Source: Planctomycetota bacterium
GTDB lineage: Bacteria; Planctomycetota; Planctomycetia; Planctomycetales; Planctomycetaceae
Assembly: GCA_023417655.1 (NCBI GenBank)
Contig: JAEZFD010000043.1
Span: 148,817-212,816 of the forward strand
Direction: 5' to 3'
Length of the DNA: 64,000 nucleotides
Part shown: in pieces, positions 7,318 through 17,344 of the stretch
Position numbering within the stretch: position 1 is the first letter of the stretch
How the letters are laid out: every line of letters starts with the position of its first letter
Made by a program: the position numbers and the translations under genes
The notes under the pieces: model-generated
What the model saw: the letters and a program-made list of their open reading frames with translations, nothing else
Databases searched by the model: none
Told to the model about the DNA's origin: nothing

Positions 7318-8253
7318 GGCATGTTTCCTTCAAAGAGAGAAAGCACAAAAAACGACCAGGCGTCAGGCTGTGTCTGAATTCGAGGACTCGCTGAGACCGA
7401 GCCGGAGAAGATCAGCACAGAGTTCCGAAGACGTGGTCGAAAACGTCTCCGGCGGTTCATCGCCTCAGCCACTGCGCCGGCTGAGTGAGTGCGTGAATTA
7501 AAAAGAGGGTCTGGCAGATCGGGTTGCGCAGCCGATTTGCCAGACCCTTCCCCCATCACAGGGAACTCGGAAGTGTGAACAGTCGGGATCAGCGACCGGG
7601 CGGAACGAATTCCGTCACCTTCCAGAGAGTATGAATTCCTGTCACTCACTTCTGAGCGGCAGGTTTTGAGTCGTTGTCATGATCACTGTAATACGCAGGA
7701 TCGGTGCCAATTCACTGATCTGCATAATCGTTACAATCGGAGTAAGTGGCGTAAGTGGATATGCAGATAGTCTTTGCAGAGAACTTGTGAGCGTGAGTTT
7801 CTGGCAATCTGTTCCGATTATCCGGGTTGAAATGATTAAGTGAATGAGCGCGATGTTGGCGGTGGCGCTGAGTTTGTTGAACAATCTGGTTGTTGTGGTT
7901 AGGCGAATCGGTGGGAATGCATCGATTGTGTCTTGCGAAGATCACGAGTCTCGCGGTGACAGAATTAGGAGCGGCGACGAGCTTGACGTCGCGCAAGCGG
8001 TGAGAAGGAATGTCTGTGGATTCGCACCCGGAGTGGGCACCCAGTCAGCGAAAGATGGCTCGGAGAACGTTGCCAGATAAACGTTCCCGGACAAGCGTCG
8101 CCAGTCAGCAGAACGGCAACAGACGTCATTGCAGCGATGAGCAGACGCGAACGAGCATCAGCTAGGCCTGCCCGACTGAGAGATCGCTAGGAAGAGAGCC
8201 CGAATGTGAGCTGCGCCGGGTGGGCGACGAGAGGTGAGCGACGGAGAGCAGTC
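7318..8253. other. Intergenic region of about 940 bases
   Basis: No supported protein gene on either strand. It contains a terminator-like hairpin at 7506-7548 oriented for minus-strand transcripts, 700 bases beyond the nearest minus gene. A transcript for a small RNA on the minus strand is therefore possible but unproven. Confidence 0.4.
7500..7548 (-). terminator. Orphan terminator-like hairpin
   Basis: AGGGTCTGGCA at 7506-7516 pairs with 7538-7548 (11 bp), and on the minus strand the stem is followed by CTTTTTAA. The nearest minus-strand gene upstream ends at 8254, so the hairpin either ends a long 3' UTR or an unannotated RNA. Confidence 0.65.
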
Positions 8254-9318
8254 TTACTCGTGCAATGTCTTTTGCCAGTCGAGGCCGAGCATGATGCAGT
8301 TCAGCCCACTCCCGATGCCAAGCAATGCCAGCTGATCACCGGGTTGGACAAAGTCGGCCTGCAAACCCAAGGCGACGGCAGTCGGGAGCGCAGCCGCTCC
8401 GGTGTTACCCATGAATTCGACGGTAGGGTAGTCCAGCTCTTCCGAAAGATTCAGTCGCTTCAGTAACAGCGAACGGTGAGCGCGGCCAACCTGATGCGTG
8501 AAGACCCGATTGACGGATTCGTTCTGCCAGCCGAGAGTCGTCTTTGTCTGTTTCCAAGTACGTTCGGCGAGATTCACCCCCGCATGCAACAATGCTTCGG
8601 AATCGGTGCTCATTAACGGGCGGCCATCGGTACTTCCCCCGGCCTCGACTCCGCCCGCACAGAGTTGATGCTGTGCGGTGTCAGCCAAAGCGCAACCACC
8701 GAGAAGGCGGTTTCCGGTTCGAGAAATCGACTCGTCGCACAGGACGATCGCCGCGGAGCCAGAACCGATCGTCAGCGATGCAAAATCGAGTTTAATCGAC
8801 TTTCGGCTGACGTTGGGATCTCGCAGGAGCTTGGCGATTGTCCTTTCCACGAGGGGGCGACCGACTTCGGTCCCGACGACGATGCCTGCCTGAATCTGAC
8901 CGGCCTCAATCATATTGGCGATGAGCAGCATGCCATTCAGCAAGCCAAGGCACGCGTTGCTGACGTCGAAGACGAAGGCGTTCCCTGGGAGTCCTGCGGC
9001 GTGATGAACACTAGCCGCTGTCGCAGGTTCCATCTGGTCGCGACAGACGGATCCATGGATCAAGGCTCCACATTTGGCCGGATCAAGATTCGTGATCTGC
9101 AGGGCCTTCTGAACTGTTCGGCTGCTGATCTGGCCGGGTAGCGTCCCGGGGGGATAGAAACGGCGCTCTCGAATTCCCGACATCAGTTCGAGTCGGCCCG
9201 CTGGCAATCCCAGTCGGTCATAAACGGGAGCCAGTTGCTCTTCGATGCTGGATGAAGTGACGACATCAGGCGGGAGGAGGGTAACGAATGCCTCGACGCA
9301 AACTCGCTGATATCGCAT
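8254..9318 (-). CDS. 3-oxoacyl-ACP synthase III (FabH)-like thiolase-fold enzyme
   Basis: The 354-residue protein has the full catalytic set of the FabH family: the nucleophilic Cys123 in SNACLG, a His in FTHQVGRAH (about residue 281) and an Asn in [11 protein letters not shown] (about residue 313). It also has the C-terminal GIGSGLNC. Such enzymes condense acyl-CoA with malonyl-ACP or another acyl chain. The [12 protein letters not shown] segment is found in FabH and in OleA-like head-to-head condensing enzymes, so the substrate is uncertain. It stands alone with no fatty-acid operon around it, arguing for a specialised role over the housekeeping FabH. ATG start at 9318. Confidence 0.8.
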   Translation of the reverse strand: MRYQRVCVEAFVTLLPPDVVTSSSIEEQLAPVYDRLGLPAGRLELMSGIRERRFYPPGTLPGQISSRTVQKALQITNLDPAKCGALIHGSVCRDQMEPATAASVHHAAGLPGNAFVFDVSNACLGLLNGMLLIANMIEAGQIQAGIVVGTEVGRPLVERTIAKLLRDPNVSRKSIKLDFASLTIGSGSAAIVLCDESISRTGNRLLGGCALADTAQHQLCAGGVEAGGSTDGRPLMSTDSEALLHAGVNLAERTWKQTKTTLGWQNESVNRVFTHQVGRAHRSLLLKRLNLSEELDYPTVEFMGNTGAAALPTAVALGLQADFVQPGDQLALLGIGSGLNCIMLGLDWQKTLHE

Positions 9319-9692
9319 TACTGGTTCTGGCCTTCATCCGTGAGCCGCAAGCGGCGGCAGTCGGCGGATCGATCGCAGGAAATGAACTGGAAAAATGACC
9401 CGACATGGAAAATGAAAAGCCTGCCATGAGACGTTCACATGGCAGGCGGTGGACAATCGTCGTGAAAACGACCCCCCGGGAGCAGAAGGAAACTCCTTCC
9501 GCAGTCAGGGGCTCTGAAGTGATCGCGGAGAATCGAAGCTGTAATGGCTGATTCCCGTTGATCAAATTTACTGAGGGATGGAGCGACCAGCCATCTCGGG
9601 GATGAGCCCGGCTGCTCAAGGAATTAACAGGACAGACAAGACCCAACTTGACTGGCCTGTACTAGAAAAACCTGTATCAGGAAACATTTCAA
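9319..9692. other. Intergenic, terminator only
   Basis: About 370 bases upstream of the FabH-like gene. Apart from the hairpin at 9419-9447 I see no gene or clear promoter. Confidence 0.4.
9410..9447 (-). terminator. Terminator-like hairpin downstream of the small gene at 9693
   Basis: GCCTGCCATG at 9419-9428 pairs with 9438-9447 (10 bp, 9-base loop); on the minus strand CTTTTCATTTTCC follows. It lies between the small gene at 9693 and the FabH-like gene. Confidence 0.6.
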
Positions 9693-9917
9693 TTAGACAG
9701 CAGCGGTTTCAACAATCGTTGCGGTCTTCAGCATGGATTCCACAGCAGCGATCTCGGCATATTGAGAGCCGCGTGCCTGTTCTACGGTGTCGCTATATTC
9801 GTGCGGCTCCAGTGCCACGGAGCTGCGAACAAAACGCAAGCCGCGTAACAGGATTTCCTGCTGTTTTCGCGTTAACTGAAGATTAAGTTCTGGCATTTCC
9901 GTAGTCTTCCGTTTCAC
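9693..9917 (-). CDS. Small conserved-looking planctomycete protein
   Basis: I place the start at the GTG of 9917 because AGGAAGGGGG lies 7 bases before it; the internal ATG at 9896 has no ribosome site. The 74-residue product starts VKRKTTEMPELNLQLTRKQQ and is mainly helical, with a segment RGLRFVRSSVALEPHE and a C-terminal AAVESMLKTATIVET. No domain is recognised. It lies downstream of floA with a 325-base gap and ends before a hairpin. Codon use fits neighbouring real genes. Function unknown. Confidence 0.55.
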   Translation of the reverse strand: MKRKTTEMPELNLQLTRKQQEILLRGLRFVRSSVALEPHEYSDTVEQARGSQYAEIAAVESMLKTATIVETAAV

Positions 9918-10242
9918 AGCGACGCCCCCTTCCTGACAACAACTCTTCCCTGGTTGCCAGTAAAGATTCTCGCTGTTCAAAATCATTCCGTCGCGTCCTT
10001 CAACGGCTGGGACAATTGGTGTTGAACTTTTTCGTTTTGACAATGTCTGCTCAGCAGAATTGAAAAATCGTCTCTGCTGAAGCCAACTCACCGGTGCTTT
10101 CCGAGAGGTGCTCCCGGCCAGGCCAGTTGCAAGTCGACGGTCTTCCTTAGATCGAACTTGCCGGTTCCAAATCTTCGCAATCAATTCTTGCCGGCTTGCA
10201 TTCCAAATATCCAGCAAAATCTGCCGCACAGCTGGAAGACTT
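9918..10242. other. Intergenic between floA and the small gene
   Basis: About 325 bases with no recognisable gene or structured element; the long minus frame running through it out of the floA region has the composition of a shadow. Confidence 0.35.
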
Positions 10243-11232
10243 TTAGGATTTTCCGTTTGTTTCCGCCCGCAACGTGCCAGTTTGAAACGCATCGGCGATG
10301 GCTTTTGGAATTTCGGACTCGGCGAGAACCACCTTTGCGCGGTTCTCCTGAGTGAGTGCTTGCATTTCCTGTTCCGTGGCGACTGCCTCCGCGCGACGCT
10401 GTTCCGCTCGGGATCGTGCGACCCGCATGTCGGCTTCAGCCTGGTCGGCCTGCAGACGTGCTCCGACGTTATCTCCAACGTCAATATCTGCGATATCAAT
10501 GGAAACAATTTCGTATGCCGTCTGCGAGTCAAGGCTCTTTCGCAGAACCGCCTGTGCAATCAGGGCCGGATTCGCGAGCACCTCTTTGTGTGTCTTCGAA
10601 GAACCGATTGCTGAAACGATCCCTTCCCCGACGCGGGCAATAATGGTCTCTTCGGTTGCTCCACCGATCAACTGGCTCAGGTTGGTTCGTACGGTGACGC
10701 GAGCCCTGGCTTTCAGCTGAATTCCGTCTTTCGCCACTCCATCGAGTGTCGTGCGGCCGTTCCGACCGTCCGGGCAATCAATCACTTTGGGGTCGACGCT
10801 GGTCCGCACGGCATCGAGCACATCGCGGCCGGCGAGGTCGATCGCGGCAGCGGTGTCCCAGTCGAGTTCGATTCGGGCACGATGAGCGGCGATGAGTGCA
10901 CGGACCACGCGAGTGACGTTTCCGCCTGCGAGGTAATGTGAGGAGAGTGCATTCGTCGGGATGTCAGTGATTCCTGCCTGCACGGCATTGATCTTGGCAT
11001 CAACGATGGTATTCGGATTGATCTTCTGCAGCGCCATGGCAATGAGCGTGAGCGGGCTAATCCTCGCCCGCGATCCAAAAGCCCGTAGCCACAGAGTGAA
11101 GTATTTCCCGAACAAAAAGACGAATGCCATCCCGATGCAGACGAGGAGAAAAACTCCAATGAGAATCAGAACGTGAACCGGCTTCGTATCCTGGGCCAGC
11201 AGCAGCCACGCAGGTTGCATTCCGTTGATCAC
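10243..11232 (-). CDS. floA: Flotillin-like protein FloA (UPF0365)
   Basis: The 329-residue protein shows the FloA layout: an N-terminal membrane hairpin ([20 protein letters not shown]), then the SPFH-like region with [33 protein letters not shown] and [12 protein letters not shown], and a helical C-terminus rich in EA repeats ([20 protein letters not shown]). FloA organises functional membrane microdomains and membrane fluidity. The GTG at 11232 has GGAGA 8 bases upstream, so I prefer it over the ATG four codons in. The NfeD partner usually found upstream is missing here. Confidence 0.92.
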   Translation of the reverse strand: MINGMQPAWLLLAQDTKPVHVLILIGVFLLVCIGMAFVFLFGKYFTLWLRAFGSRARISPLTLIAMALQKINPNTIVDAKINAVQAGITDIPTNALSSHYLAGGNVTRVVRALIAAHRARIELDWDTAAAIDLAGRDVLDAVRTSVDPKVIDCPDGRNGRTTLDGVAKDGIQLKARARVTVRTNLSQLIGGATEETIIARVGEGIVSAIGSSKTHKEVLANPALIAQAVLRKSLDSQTAYEIVSIDIADIDVGDNVGARLQADQAEADMRVARSRAEQRRAEAVATEQEMQALTQENRAKVVLAESEIPKAIADAFQTGTLRAETNGKS

Positions 11233-11801
11233 TCTGAATTCTCCACCGAGGATTTTCCTCTTGACACAAAACCGAGGCTGGATTGTACGAGCTTTAATGT
11301 GTTTTGCAACTTTTCTGCATCTTCGTTGCGATCGTCGTTGTCAGTTCCTCGGAATTAACGCCTTCTGGAGCGGTTCCGTCCCCAATTTCGGCTGAAAGGA
11401 ATCTCCAGAGATTCCAAATAACGTATTTGCATTCTCCGATGAGTTGGTATGCTGGAGATGGTTTCGCCTCGGAGAGCTAGCCGAGCTAGCCGGTTGAATG
11501 AGCACAGCCGATTCACCTTTCTCTGAGAATGTTCATGTCCTTCCTCGTTCAATCTTTCGAGGTCGAAGACCAATTGGCGGAGAGCCACGCAGTTCCAAAG
11601 TCACAGGGACAGCGAGGAGTGTTTGGTGGATTCCATCCCCCTCCAATGAACTCAATTCAAATAACCAGCCCAACCCTCTCGCGTGAATCGAGCCTGTCAC
11701 GATGCTGTGCGTCGTCATCTGGAATCGCACGTGAAGAATAAACCTGATCAAGGTGTCCGGCTCTGCCATTGCACTTTGACGAGCATTCGAAAGGGACGAC
11801 G
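11233..11801. other. Divergent intergenic region between floA and BON gene
   Basis: About 570 bases with no supported gene. A TTGACA at 11261-11266 is followed 17 bases later by a poor -10 (TGTACG), too weak to call. Divergent promoters for floA and the BON gene are expected here. Confidence 0.35.
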
Positions 11802-12218
11802 ATGCTTCGATTACAACAGGCGACATACCCTGCTCTGTCTGAGCGGGATAAGGATCGCCCCCTTCCCGATGGTCCGGTGCCCGGCATGGCACAAAGCGGA
11901 GTGTGTGGAGAGTGCCGGTGTCAACCTCACTCGGTGGAACGCGACATTCACGAAATGCTGAGGAAATTGCCGAATGCGCGGTTCAGTCGACTGGAGGTCC
12001 ACTGCATGGAGAATGCAGTCTGCGTCACGGGAGTGATGACGGTCTCAGACGATGACTCCTGTCCGCAAATTGACCGGGTCATTTGCGCTACGGCCGGGAT
12101 GATGACGGTCGTGAATCGTCTGATGGTGAGAACTTCACTCGAAGAACTGACCTCCCCATCGGACTTCGCAGCTCAGGGCATCCCGCATGAAGAGGACTCC
12201 ACGATCAGCCACTTTTGA
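11802..12218 (+). CDS. BON-like domain protein
   Basis: Starting at the ATG of 11802, which has AAAGGGA 7 bases upstream, the product has 138 residues. The second half, VERDIHEMLRKLPNARFSRL followed by VHCMENAVCVTGVMTVSD and MTVVNRLMVRTS, follows the alpha-beta-beta-alpha-beta pattern of the BON domain, with the conserved hydrophobic V-x-G turn and a closing VxNRL. BON domains bind phospholipid or ligands in periplasmic proteins, but no signal peptide is present, so this copy may be cytoplasmic. A short Cys-rich stretch, CGECRCQPH, precedes it and is unusual. Confidence 0.65.
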   Translation: MLRLQQATYPALSERDKDRPLPDGPVPGMAQSGVCGECRCQPHSVERDIHEMLRKLPNARFSRLEVHCMENAVCVTGVMTVSDDDSCPQIDRVICATAGMMTVVNRLMVRTSLEELTSPSDFAAQGIPHEEDSTISHF

Positions 12219-12247
12219 GCAGAATGCTGGCGACGGCGGAGGGAAGA

Positions 12248-12760
12248 TCAGGACTTCGCTTTTGTAGACCGACCCTGTCCTATCCGGCAAATGGTCTTCC
12301 ACTCAGCAGCGGTCACCGGCGTGACTGACAAACGCGACCCTTTCTGCATGACGGCCATTCCGGCGAGCTCAGGTGTCGCCTTCAGATCATCTCTCGTCAC
12401 AGGCCGGTCGAACTTCTCCTTGAGTTTGACATCCACCATGTACCACGTGGGAGAGTCCAGCCGGCTCTTTGGGTCATAATGTTTTTCGTTCGGATCGAAG
12501 GCCGTGTGATCCGGATACCCGCCGCGAGTCACCTCGCATATCCCGACAATCGCGAGGGGATCGCTGTTACTGTGGTAAAAAAAGACACCATCTCCCGGCT
12601 GGATTTCATCTCGCAACATATTCCGCGCCTGATAGTTGCGAACTCCATCCCAGAAGGTCGTCTGATTCTTTTCAGCGGCGAGATGATCGATTGAATAGCA
12701 GTCGGCTTCGGATTTGAATAACCAGTATCTCGGGGCACGGGTCGTCGTTTTCGAAGCCAT
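12248..12760 (-). CDS. EVE domain protein (thymocyte nuclear protein 1-like)
   Basis: The 170-residue protein is an EVE domain along its whole length: RYWLFKSEADCYSIDHL, WDGVRNYQARNMLRD, GDGVFFYHSN, the conserved VTRGGYPDHTAFDP and the closing MQKGSRLSVTPVT. EVE domains have a PUA-like fold and bind modified bases in DNA or RNA; stand-alone bacterial forms are linked to modified cytosine recognition and RNA-related functions. Here it is single and convergent with the BON gene. Substrate unknown. Confidence 0.9.
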   Translation of the reverse strand: MASKTTTRAPRYWLFKSEADCYSIDHLAAEKNQTTFWDGVRNYQARNMLRDEIQPGDGVFFYHSNSDPLAIVGICEVTRGGYPDHTAFDPNEKHYDPKSRLDSPTWYMVDVKLKEKFDRPVTRDDLKATPELAGMAVMQKGSRLSVTPVTAAEWKTICRIGQGRSTKAKS

Positions 12761-13252
12761 AGAGATCGCTCTTCGAACAGAGGTGGTTGCAGAAATGTCA
12801 CTGGGAAGAAATTCTCGGGCGAGGCTGGAATGTAAAAACTCATCTCAGTTTTCGTCGAGTAATTCCCCCATCTCTTTCTCAAATCATGGGAATTGTGTGA
12901 AGTGACCGGCGGATGGTGAGCCTGGAGCTGAACTTGATCAGGGGCCAACTGTCCTTTTGCAATTTTGCATCGAAACACGGCATCAATTCTGCTTGCGAGA
13001 ACTTGTCCGGTGCCGAATCATCACCTATTCTCGCCCTGTCCAGACCTGCCGAAATTGCAGGCTGTGCGGGGATTAAGGTGACTTTCGGTTCTGGTTCAAA
13101 TGAACTGGGCGGGGAGTCGATGAGTGAAAGATCGGGGCAGACCTTTCCCCATCTCCATGTCCGGTCAGAGTCTTCCTTGCCCTCGCCAACCGTTTTTGCA
13201 GTCGACTTCACCCGTGTTCCAGCGGGATGAAAGCTAATGAAGGAGCGCCGCT
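12761..13252. other. Divergent intergenic region
   Basis: About 490 bases between the EVE gene and the secreted orphan; no gene, repeat or clear regulatory site recognised. Confidence 0.4.
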
Positions 13253-15076
13253 GTGAATTTCCGCAGCATGAAACTCGTTGCCGCTGGTCTTACCCTGCTC
13301 TGCGCGATCAGCGTCGATCGTCTGCAAGGAGCCGAACCGGGTCTCGATGCGAAATATAATCGAGTCTCCATGGGAATCGGATCAGCTGATCAGGTTCTCT
13401 CCGGTATGGAGTACGCGGTTGTCACCCTCGCCGGTAAAAAGGCGAGTTACGAAGACAACATCAAGCCGAACCTTGAGATTTTTCTGATCGGGGTCGCCTC
13501 GGATCAGCCTGTCCGATTCGACATGCTGTTCGATGTGGAGCAGGGAAATCTGATGCAGAGCATCGTTCCCATCTCGAATCTGAAAGAGTTTCTTTCCGAT
13601 AACCTGGATCCGATCGGAATCGAATCGAAGGCCGACAGGACCGACAAAAATTTCTATGTGTTGAGCGGCTCCGTCTACGAAGGCTTCCTGAGGTATCTGC
13701 CAGAGCCGATTCCATATGCCGTCTTTTTTGCGGATAAAGCAGTTCTTCCGAAAGGGATGAAGCATCCTGTGACGGAAGTCCTGAAAAAGGAAGAGCAGGC
13801 TCAACTTGCCTTCCTCGCCCTCGACAACCCGCCAACAAACATCGACACCCGAAAAGCTGCCTTCGGGAAATTCATCGAAACACAGCTGGTCGACTTCCAG
13901 AAGCTGACGACTGAAACCAATGATCAGTTCGCCTTCCGCAAGGAAATGCGAATTCAGAATCTGAAGATTCTCCAGCAGTGGGTCGCTGAAGCCGCAAAAG
14001 TGCGGTTGGGCGTGACGATTGATCAGAACAAAGGCCAAGCCCCTGCGACTCTGACATTCTCTGCCCTGCCTGAAACCCAGCTCGCCGCGGACTTGAAGAA
14101 AGTCCGTGATCAGGTCAGCCTGTTCGCCGCTGTCGAATCCCCTGAGAAAGCGATCCTCACCGGTCGACTTTACGTTCCAGTAAACGAGCAATATCGGTCA
14201 AGCTACAAGACCCTCTATGGGCTCGCCCGTAAGGCACTGCCAGAATCAATCGATTCCAACGATCGCGGCACCGCCGAAGAGAAGTCCGCCCGCAAAGAGG
14301 TGGTTTCGAACCTGCTCGACGTTCTGACCGAATCCATCGACAAGGTTCCGAATCTGGATGCCTTTATCGATATTGTCCCAGTGAAGGACAAACACTCGGT
14401 TCTGATGGGTGTTGCCAGTACAAACGCCGCCAAAATCAATCAGATCATCGATCTGATCCCGAAGGCGAAAAACGGCTGGAAGATTGAAAAAGACCTCGAA
14501 AAAGTCGGGGAGACCAGCATTCACAAGCTGACCTTCGGCGAGAAGAAACCAAAAGCCCTGACTGATTTCTACGGCGCTTCTAACGCCGTCTATTTCGCAG
14601 TGTCGGAAACGAGTTTCTGGATGAGCGGTGGTGAAAGTGCTCTCGAAAATCTGAAAGCAAAGCTGGATCTGGTTGCCAAGCCACTGCCAGAAAAAGGCAG
14701 CGGGACCCTGGTCTCCTTCCGCATGAACTCTCATCCGATTCTCAAGAATTTCAATGACCTCAAGAACGATCCTGAACTGGATCTGCTGAACGAAATCAAC
14801 TTCCAGACCCGGAAGCAGAAGCAGGTTTCTCAGATGCCTGCGGATGCCAAGAAGAAGACGGAAGAAAGCCGCGCTGGCGTGCGTGCTTCCGAACTCAGCA
14901 ACTTCAAGTGGCAGGATACCGCCATCGCCGCTTTGGCTGGGACCGAAGATGTGTTGGAGGTCAACATGAAGGTTGACGAGAACTACGTTCTCCGCGGAAC
15001 CGGCAATGCTCAGAAGGGGCTTCTGAAGGCTCTTGGAGCAATCATCTCCAAGTTCGCCGACGAGAACCTGAAGTAA
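13253..15076 (+). CDS. Large secreted orphan protein
   Basis: The GTG at 13253 has AAGGAG 8 bases upstream. The 607-residue product has a signal peptide (MKLVAAGLTLLCAISVDRL, from the sixth codon) with likely cleavage after LQGA. The rest has no domain I can name: several alpha/beta segments, many charged residues, and a segment LVSFRMNSHPILKNFNDL near residue 490. The segment pattern (repeated hydrophobic strands followed by long charged helices) resembles periplasmic planctomycete proteins of the DUF3352-like type, but I cannot confirm that. A strong terminator follows. Expected location: periplasm or cell surface. Confidence 0.75.
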   Translation: MNFRSMKLVAAGLTLLCAISVDRLQGAEPGLDAKYNRVSMGIGSADQVLSGMEYAVVTLAGKKASYEDNIKPNLEIFLIGVASDQPVRFDMLFDVEQGNLMQSIVPISNLKEFLSDNLDPIGIESKADRTDKNFYVLSGSVYEGFLRYLPEPIPYAVFFADKAVLPKGMKHPVTEVLKKEEQAQLAFLALDNPPTNIDTRKAAFGKFIETQLVDFQKLTTETNDQFAFRKEMRIQNLKILQQWVAEAAKVRLGVTIDQNKGQAPATLTFSALPETQLAADLKKVRDQVSLFAAVESPEKAILTGRLYVPVNEQYRSSYKTLYGLARKALPESIDSNDRGTAEEKSARKEVVSNLLDVLTESIDKVPNLDAFIDIVPVKDKHSVLMGVASTNAAKINQIIDLIPKAKNGWKIEKDLEKVGETSIHKLTFGEKKPKALTDFYGASNAVYFAVSETSFWMSGGESALENLKAKLDLVAKPLPEKGSGTLVSFRMNSHPILKNFNDLKNDPELDLLNEINFQTRKQKQVSQMPADAKKKTEESRAGVRASELSNFKWQDTAIAALAGTEDVLEVNMKVDENYVLRGTGNAQKGLLKALGAIISKFADENLK

Positions 15077-15131
15077 GTTGCCGCCGCTCGGGGACTCGCC
15101 CGGGTTTATGAGTCGGTAACATTGAAACCTG

Positions 15132-15175
15132 AAGACGCTGAACAGAGAATTCCTGTTCAGCGTCTTTCCTTTTTG
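15132..15175 (+). terminator. Intrinsic terminator after the secreted orphan
   Basis: A 14-bp perfect stem (AAGACGCTGAACAG with its complement, 7-base loop) followed by TCCTTTTTG. It lies between the orphan gene and the endonuclease IV gene. Confidence 0.88.
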
Positions 15176-15253
15176 TCGTGTGACCGAATCACGTCGCGGC
15201 GTAACCGGCCTTGCCCTTCAATCTATTGCGCCTGCCTCACTGAAAGTCTTGAT

Positions 15254-16111
15254 ATGCCTTACTTGGGATCCCATCTCTCCATTTCCGGCGGCTATTACAA
15301 GGCTGCGAATGCAGCCGGGGGATACGGGATGGCGACCGTGCAGATCTTTACGAAGAACAACAACCAGTGGACGGGCAAAGCACTCACTGACGCCGATGTC
15401 TCGGCATTCAAGTCTGCGGTGAAAGAGAACAAGCTGAATGTTCCCTGTTCTCACGACAGCTACCTCATCAATCTCGCCTCCGGCAATGACGAACTCTGGC
15501 AGAAATCGGTCGACGCTCTGCAGATTGAACTTGAGCGAGCGGAAGCCTTCGGGCTTGCAGGTGTGGTCATGCACCCGGGGAGTTATGTCAACACGAGCGA
15601 AGAGGAAGGTCTGCAGCGGATCGTTGCCGGTCTGAACGAAGTTCATCGGCGGACTTCAGGGGTGCAGGTCGAGACGTGGCTGGAGGTGACTGCCGGTCAG
15701 GGAACCAATCTGGGACACCGTTTCGAACATCTCGCTTATCTCATCAACAACATTGCTGACCCAGAACGGGTCGGCGTCTGTCTGGATTCCTGCCATCTCT
15801 TCGCAGCAGGATACGGCCTGCAGACGAAGGCCGAGTATCAGCAGACGATGCAGCAGCTCGATGAACAGATCGGTTACGGTCGTGTTCGCGCCTGGCACCT
15901 GAATGACAGCAAGAAGGGCCTCGGCAGTCGAGTGGACCGGCATGAGCACATCGGCGAAGGCTGCATCGGCGTCGAGGCTTTTCGCTTCATCCTCAATGAC
16001 CCGCACTTCAAAAAACTGCCCATGATTCTGGAAACCAAGAAAGAGATCCGGGATGGACAGGATATGGATACGGTCAACCTTCAGGTGCTGCAGTCGCTCG
16101 TTAAGAAATAA
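15254..16111 (+). CDS. nfo: Endonuclease IV (AP endonuclease)
   Basis: From the ATG at 15254 the protein has 285 residues, the family's normal length; the longer upstream frame crosses the terminator and is not used. It reads LGSHLSISGGYYKAANAAGG, VQIFTKNNNQW, VMHPGSYVNTSEEEGLQRI, LEVTAGQGTNLG, VCLDSCHLFAAGY and HLNDSKKGLGSRVDRHEHIG, the AP_endonuc_2 signatures with the His, Glu and Asp residues that hold three zinc ions. It cuts DNA 5' to abasic sites in base excision repair. Monocistronic by position. Confidence 0.93.
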   Translation: MPYLGSHLSISGGYYKAANAAGGYGMATVQIFTKNNNQWTGKALTDADVSAFKSAVKENKLNVPCSHDSYLINLASGNDELWQKSVDALQIELERAEAFGLAGVVMHPGSYVNTSEEEGLQRIVAGLNEVHRRTSGVQVETWLEVTAGQGTNLGHRFEHLAYLINNIADPERVGVCLDSCHLFAAGYGLQTKAEYQQTMQQLDEQIGYGRVRAWHLNDSKKGLGSRVDRHEHIGEGCIGVEAFRFILNDPHFKKLPMILETKKEIRDGQDMDTVNLQVLQSLVKK

Positions 16112-16309
16112 CTCGTGCGATAACCCGAGCCCGCCTGAAGAGAGCCAAGCATCACCGCTCATTGCCTCCCCTGCTCTGCTAAGGGCATCGTAAGAGGAAA
16201 TTGCCCTCAACAGATCATGCGGGCTCCTCTAAACTGGTATCGAAACATCACCTGATCGTCTCGCGACCCGCAAGCAAGACTGTCCCGATCACTTTCCGAC
16301 AGAGAGCCG

Positions 16310-17344
16310 ATGAATACTGAATCCCCTTCTTCTGAATCGGCAGGCAGTGTCATCGATCCCGTCGATGCGACGTCGGCTCCAATGCGGCCATTCGCCTATT
16401 TCGGATGCGGCACGTTGATGGGGATCTGCAACGTGATCCCAGGCGGAGACAGCGGAACGATCGCCCTCATTGTCGGGATCTATCAGCGCATTGTTTCGGC
16501 GATCAGCAACATCGATGCGACTCTGCTGATGCAAGTATTGCGCGGTCGTTGGAAGGATGCGTTTCAACGGGTGGATCTGTGGTTCATGATGCCCCTGATC
16601 GCCGGTGTCGGATTCGGCATCGCGAGCATGGGGACGATGATGCACTATCTCGTCGAGCATCACTATCACATCATGATGCCGATCTTTTTCGGACTGATTG
16701 CCGCTTCCTGCTGGATGGTCGCGAAGCTGGTCGAACGCTGGTCTACCGTGGAGGTCCTCTGCATCATCGGGGGGACCGTCCTCGCGTTGGGGATCGTATT
16801 GCAGCCGGGACTCAGTCATCCTCCTGAGGGACTCTGGTACATCGTGCTGTGCGGGCTGATCGGGATCTGCGCATTGATTCTCCCTGGGATCAGCGGAGCG
16901 TTTATTCTGCTGTTCATGGGGAAATACCATGACCTCACCGGTGTTATTGATCGGGCAACCAAGCTGAATTTCACTGGTGATGATTTCAGTGTATTGGTGG
17001 CCTTCGGGATTGGCTGTGCTCTCGGACTGGTCGGCTGCAGCAAGTTTCTGAAGTGGCTGATGGAGCATCACGGCTCCGCGACGATGGCGGCACTTTGCGG
17101 GTTCAAAATCGGCTCGCTCTATAAGATCTGGCCGTTTCAGGTCGACACGACGCCCGATGTCACTGAGTTTAAGCACAAGATTTTCAAGCCGATTCCGCTC
17201 GACCAGATGCAGTACGACGGAACATTTTATCTCGGAGTCGCCTTGGTTCTTGTCTTTGCGATTGGCACCCTGTTGCTCGATCACTTCGCCCTTTCCAAGG
17301 CGGAAAAGGTCATTCACGACGATCCGGCAACTGAGACGGCGTAA
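16310..17344 (+). CDS. DUF368 protein, undecaprenyl-phosphate translocase PopT-like
   Basis: The 344-residue polytopic membrane protein (about 8-10 segments) has both halves of the DUF368 signature: GICNVIPGGDSGTIALIVG near residue 38 and ICALILPGISGAFILLFMG near residue 187, an inverted-repeat design. DUF368 proteins (PopT) were recently shown to flip undecaprenyl phosphate back to the cytoplasmic side, recycling the lipid carrier for wall and surface-glycan synthesis. A few His/Met-rich turns (MHYLVEHHYHIMMP) are an oddity. It stands upstream of dxr, which makes the isoprenoid precursors of the same carrier, separated by 316 bases. Confidence 0.85.
   Translation: MNTESPSSESAGSVIDPVDATSAPMRPFAYFGCGTLMGICNVIPGGDSGTIALIVGIYQRIVSAISNIDATLLMQVLRGRWKDAFQRVDLWFMMPLIAGVGFGIASMGTMMHYLVEHHYHIMMPIFFGLIAASCWMVAKLVERWSTVEVLCIIGGTVLALGIVLQPGLSHPPEGLWYIVLCGLIGICALILPGISGAFILLFMGKYHDLTGVIDRATKLNFTGDDFSVLVAFGIGCALGLVGCSKFLKWLMEHHGSATMAALCGFKIGSLYKIWPFQVDTTPDVTEFKHKIFKPIPLDQMQYDGTFYLGVALVLVFAIGTLLLDHFALSKAEKVIHDDPATETA

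Noticed and set aside
9897..10559. Upstream extension of the small gene at 9693
   Set aside because: The extended frame runs into floA and its sequence there is Arg/Ser/Lys-rich, typical of a shadow; the GTG with strong ribosome site is at 9917.
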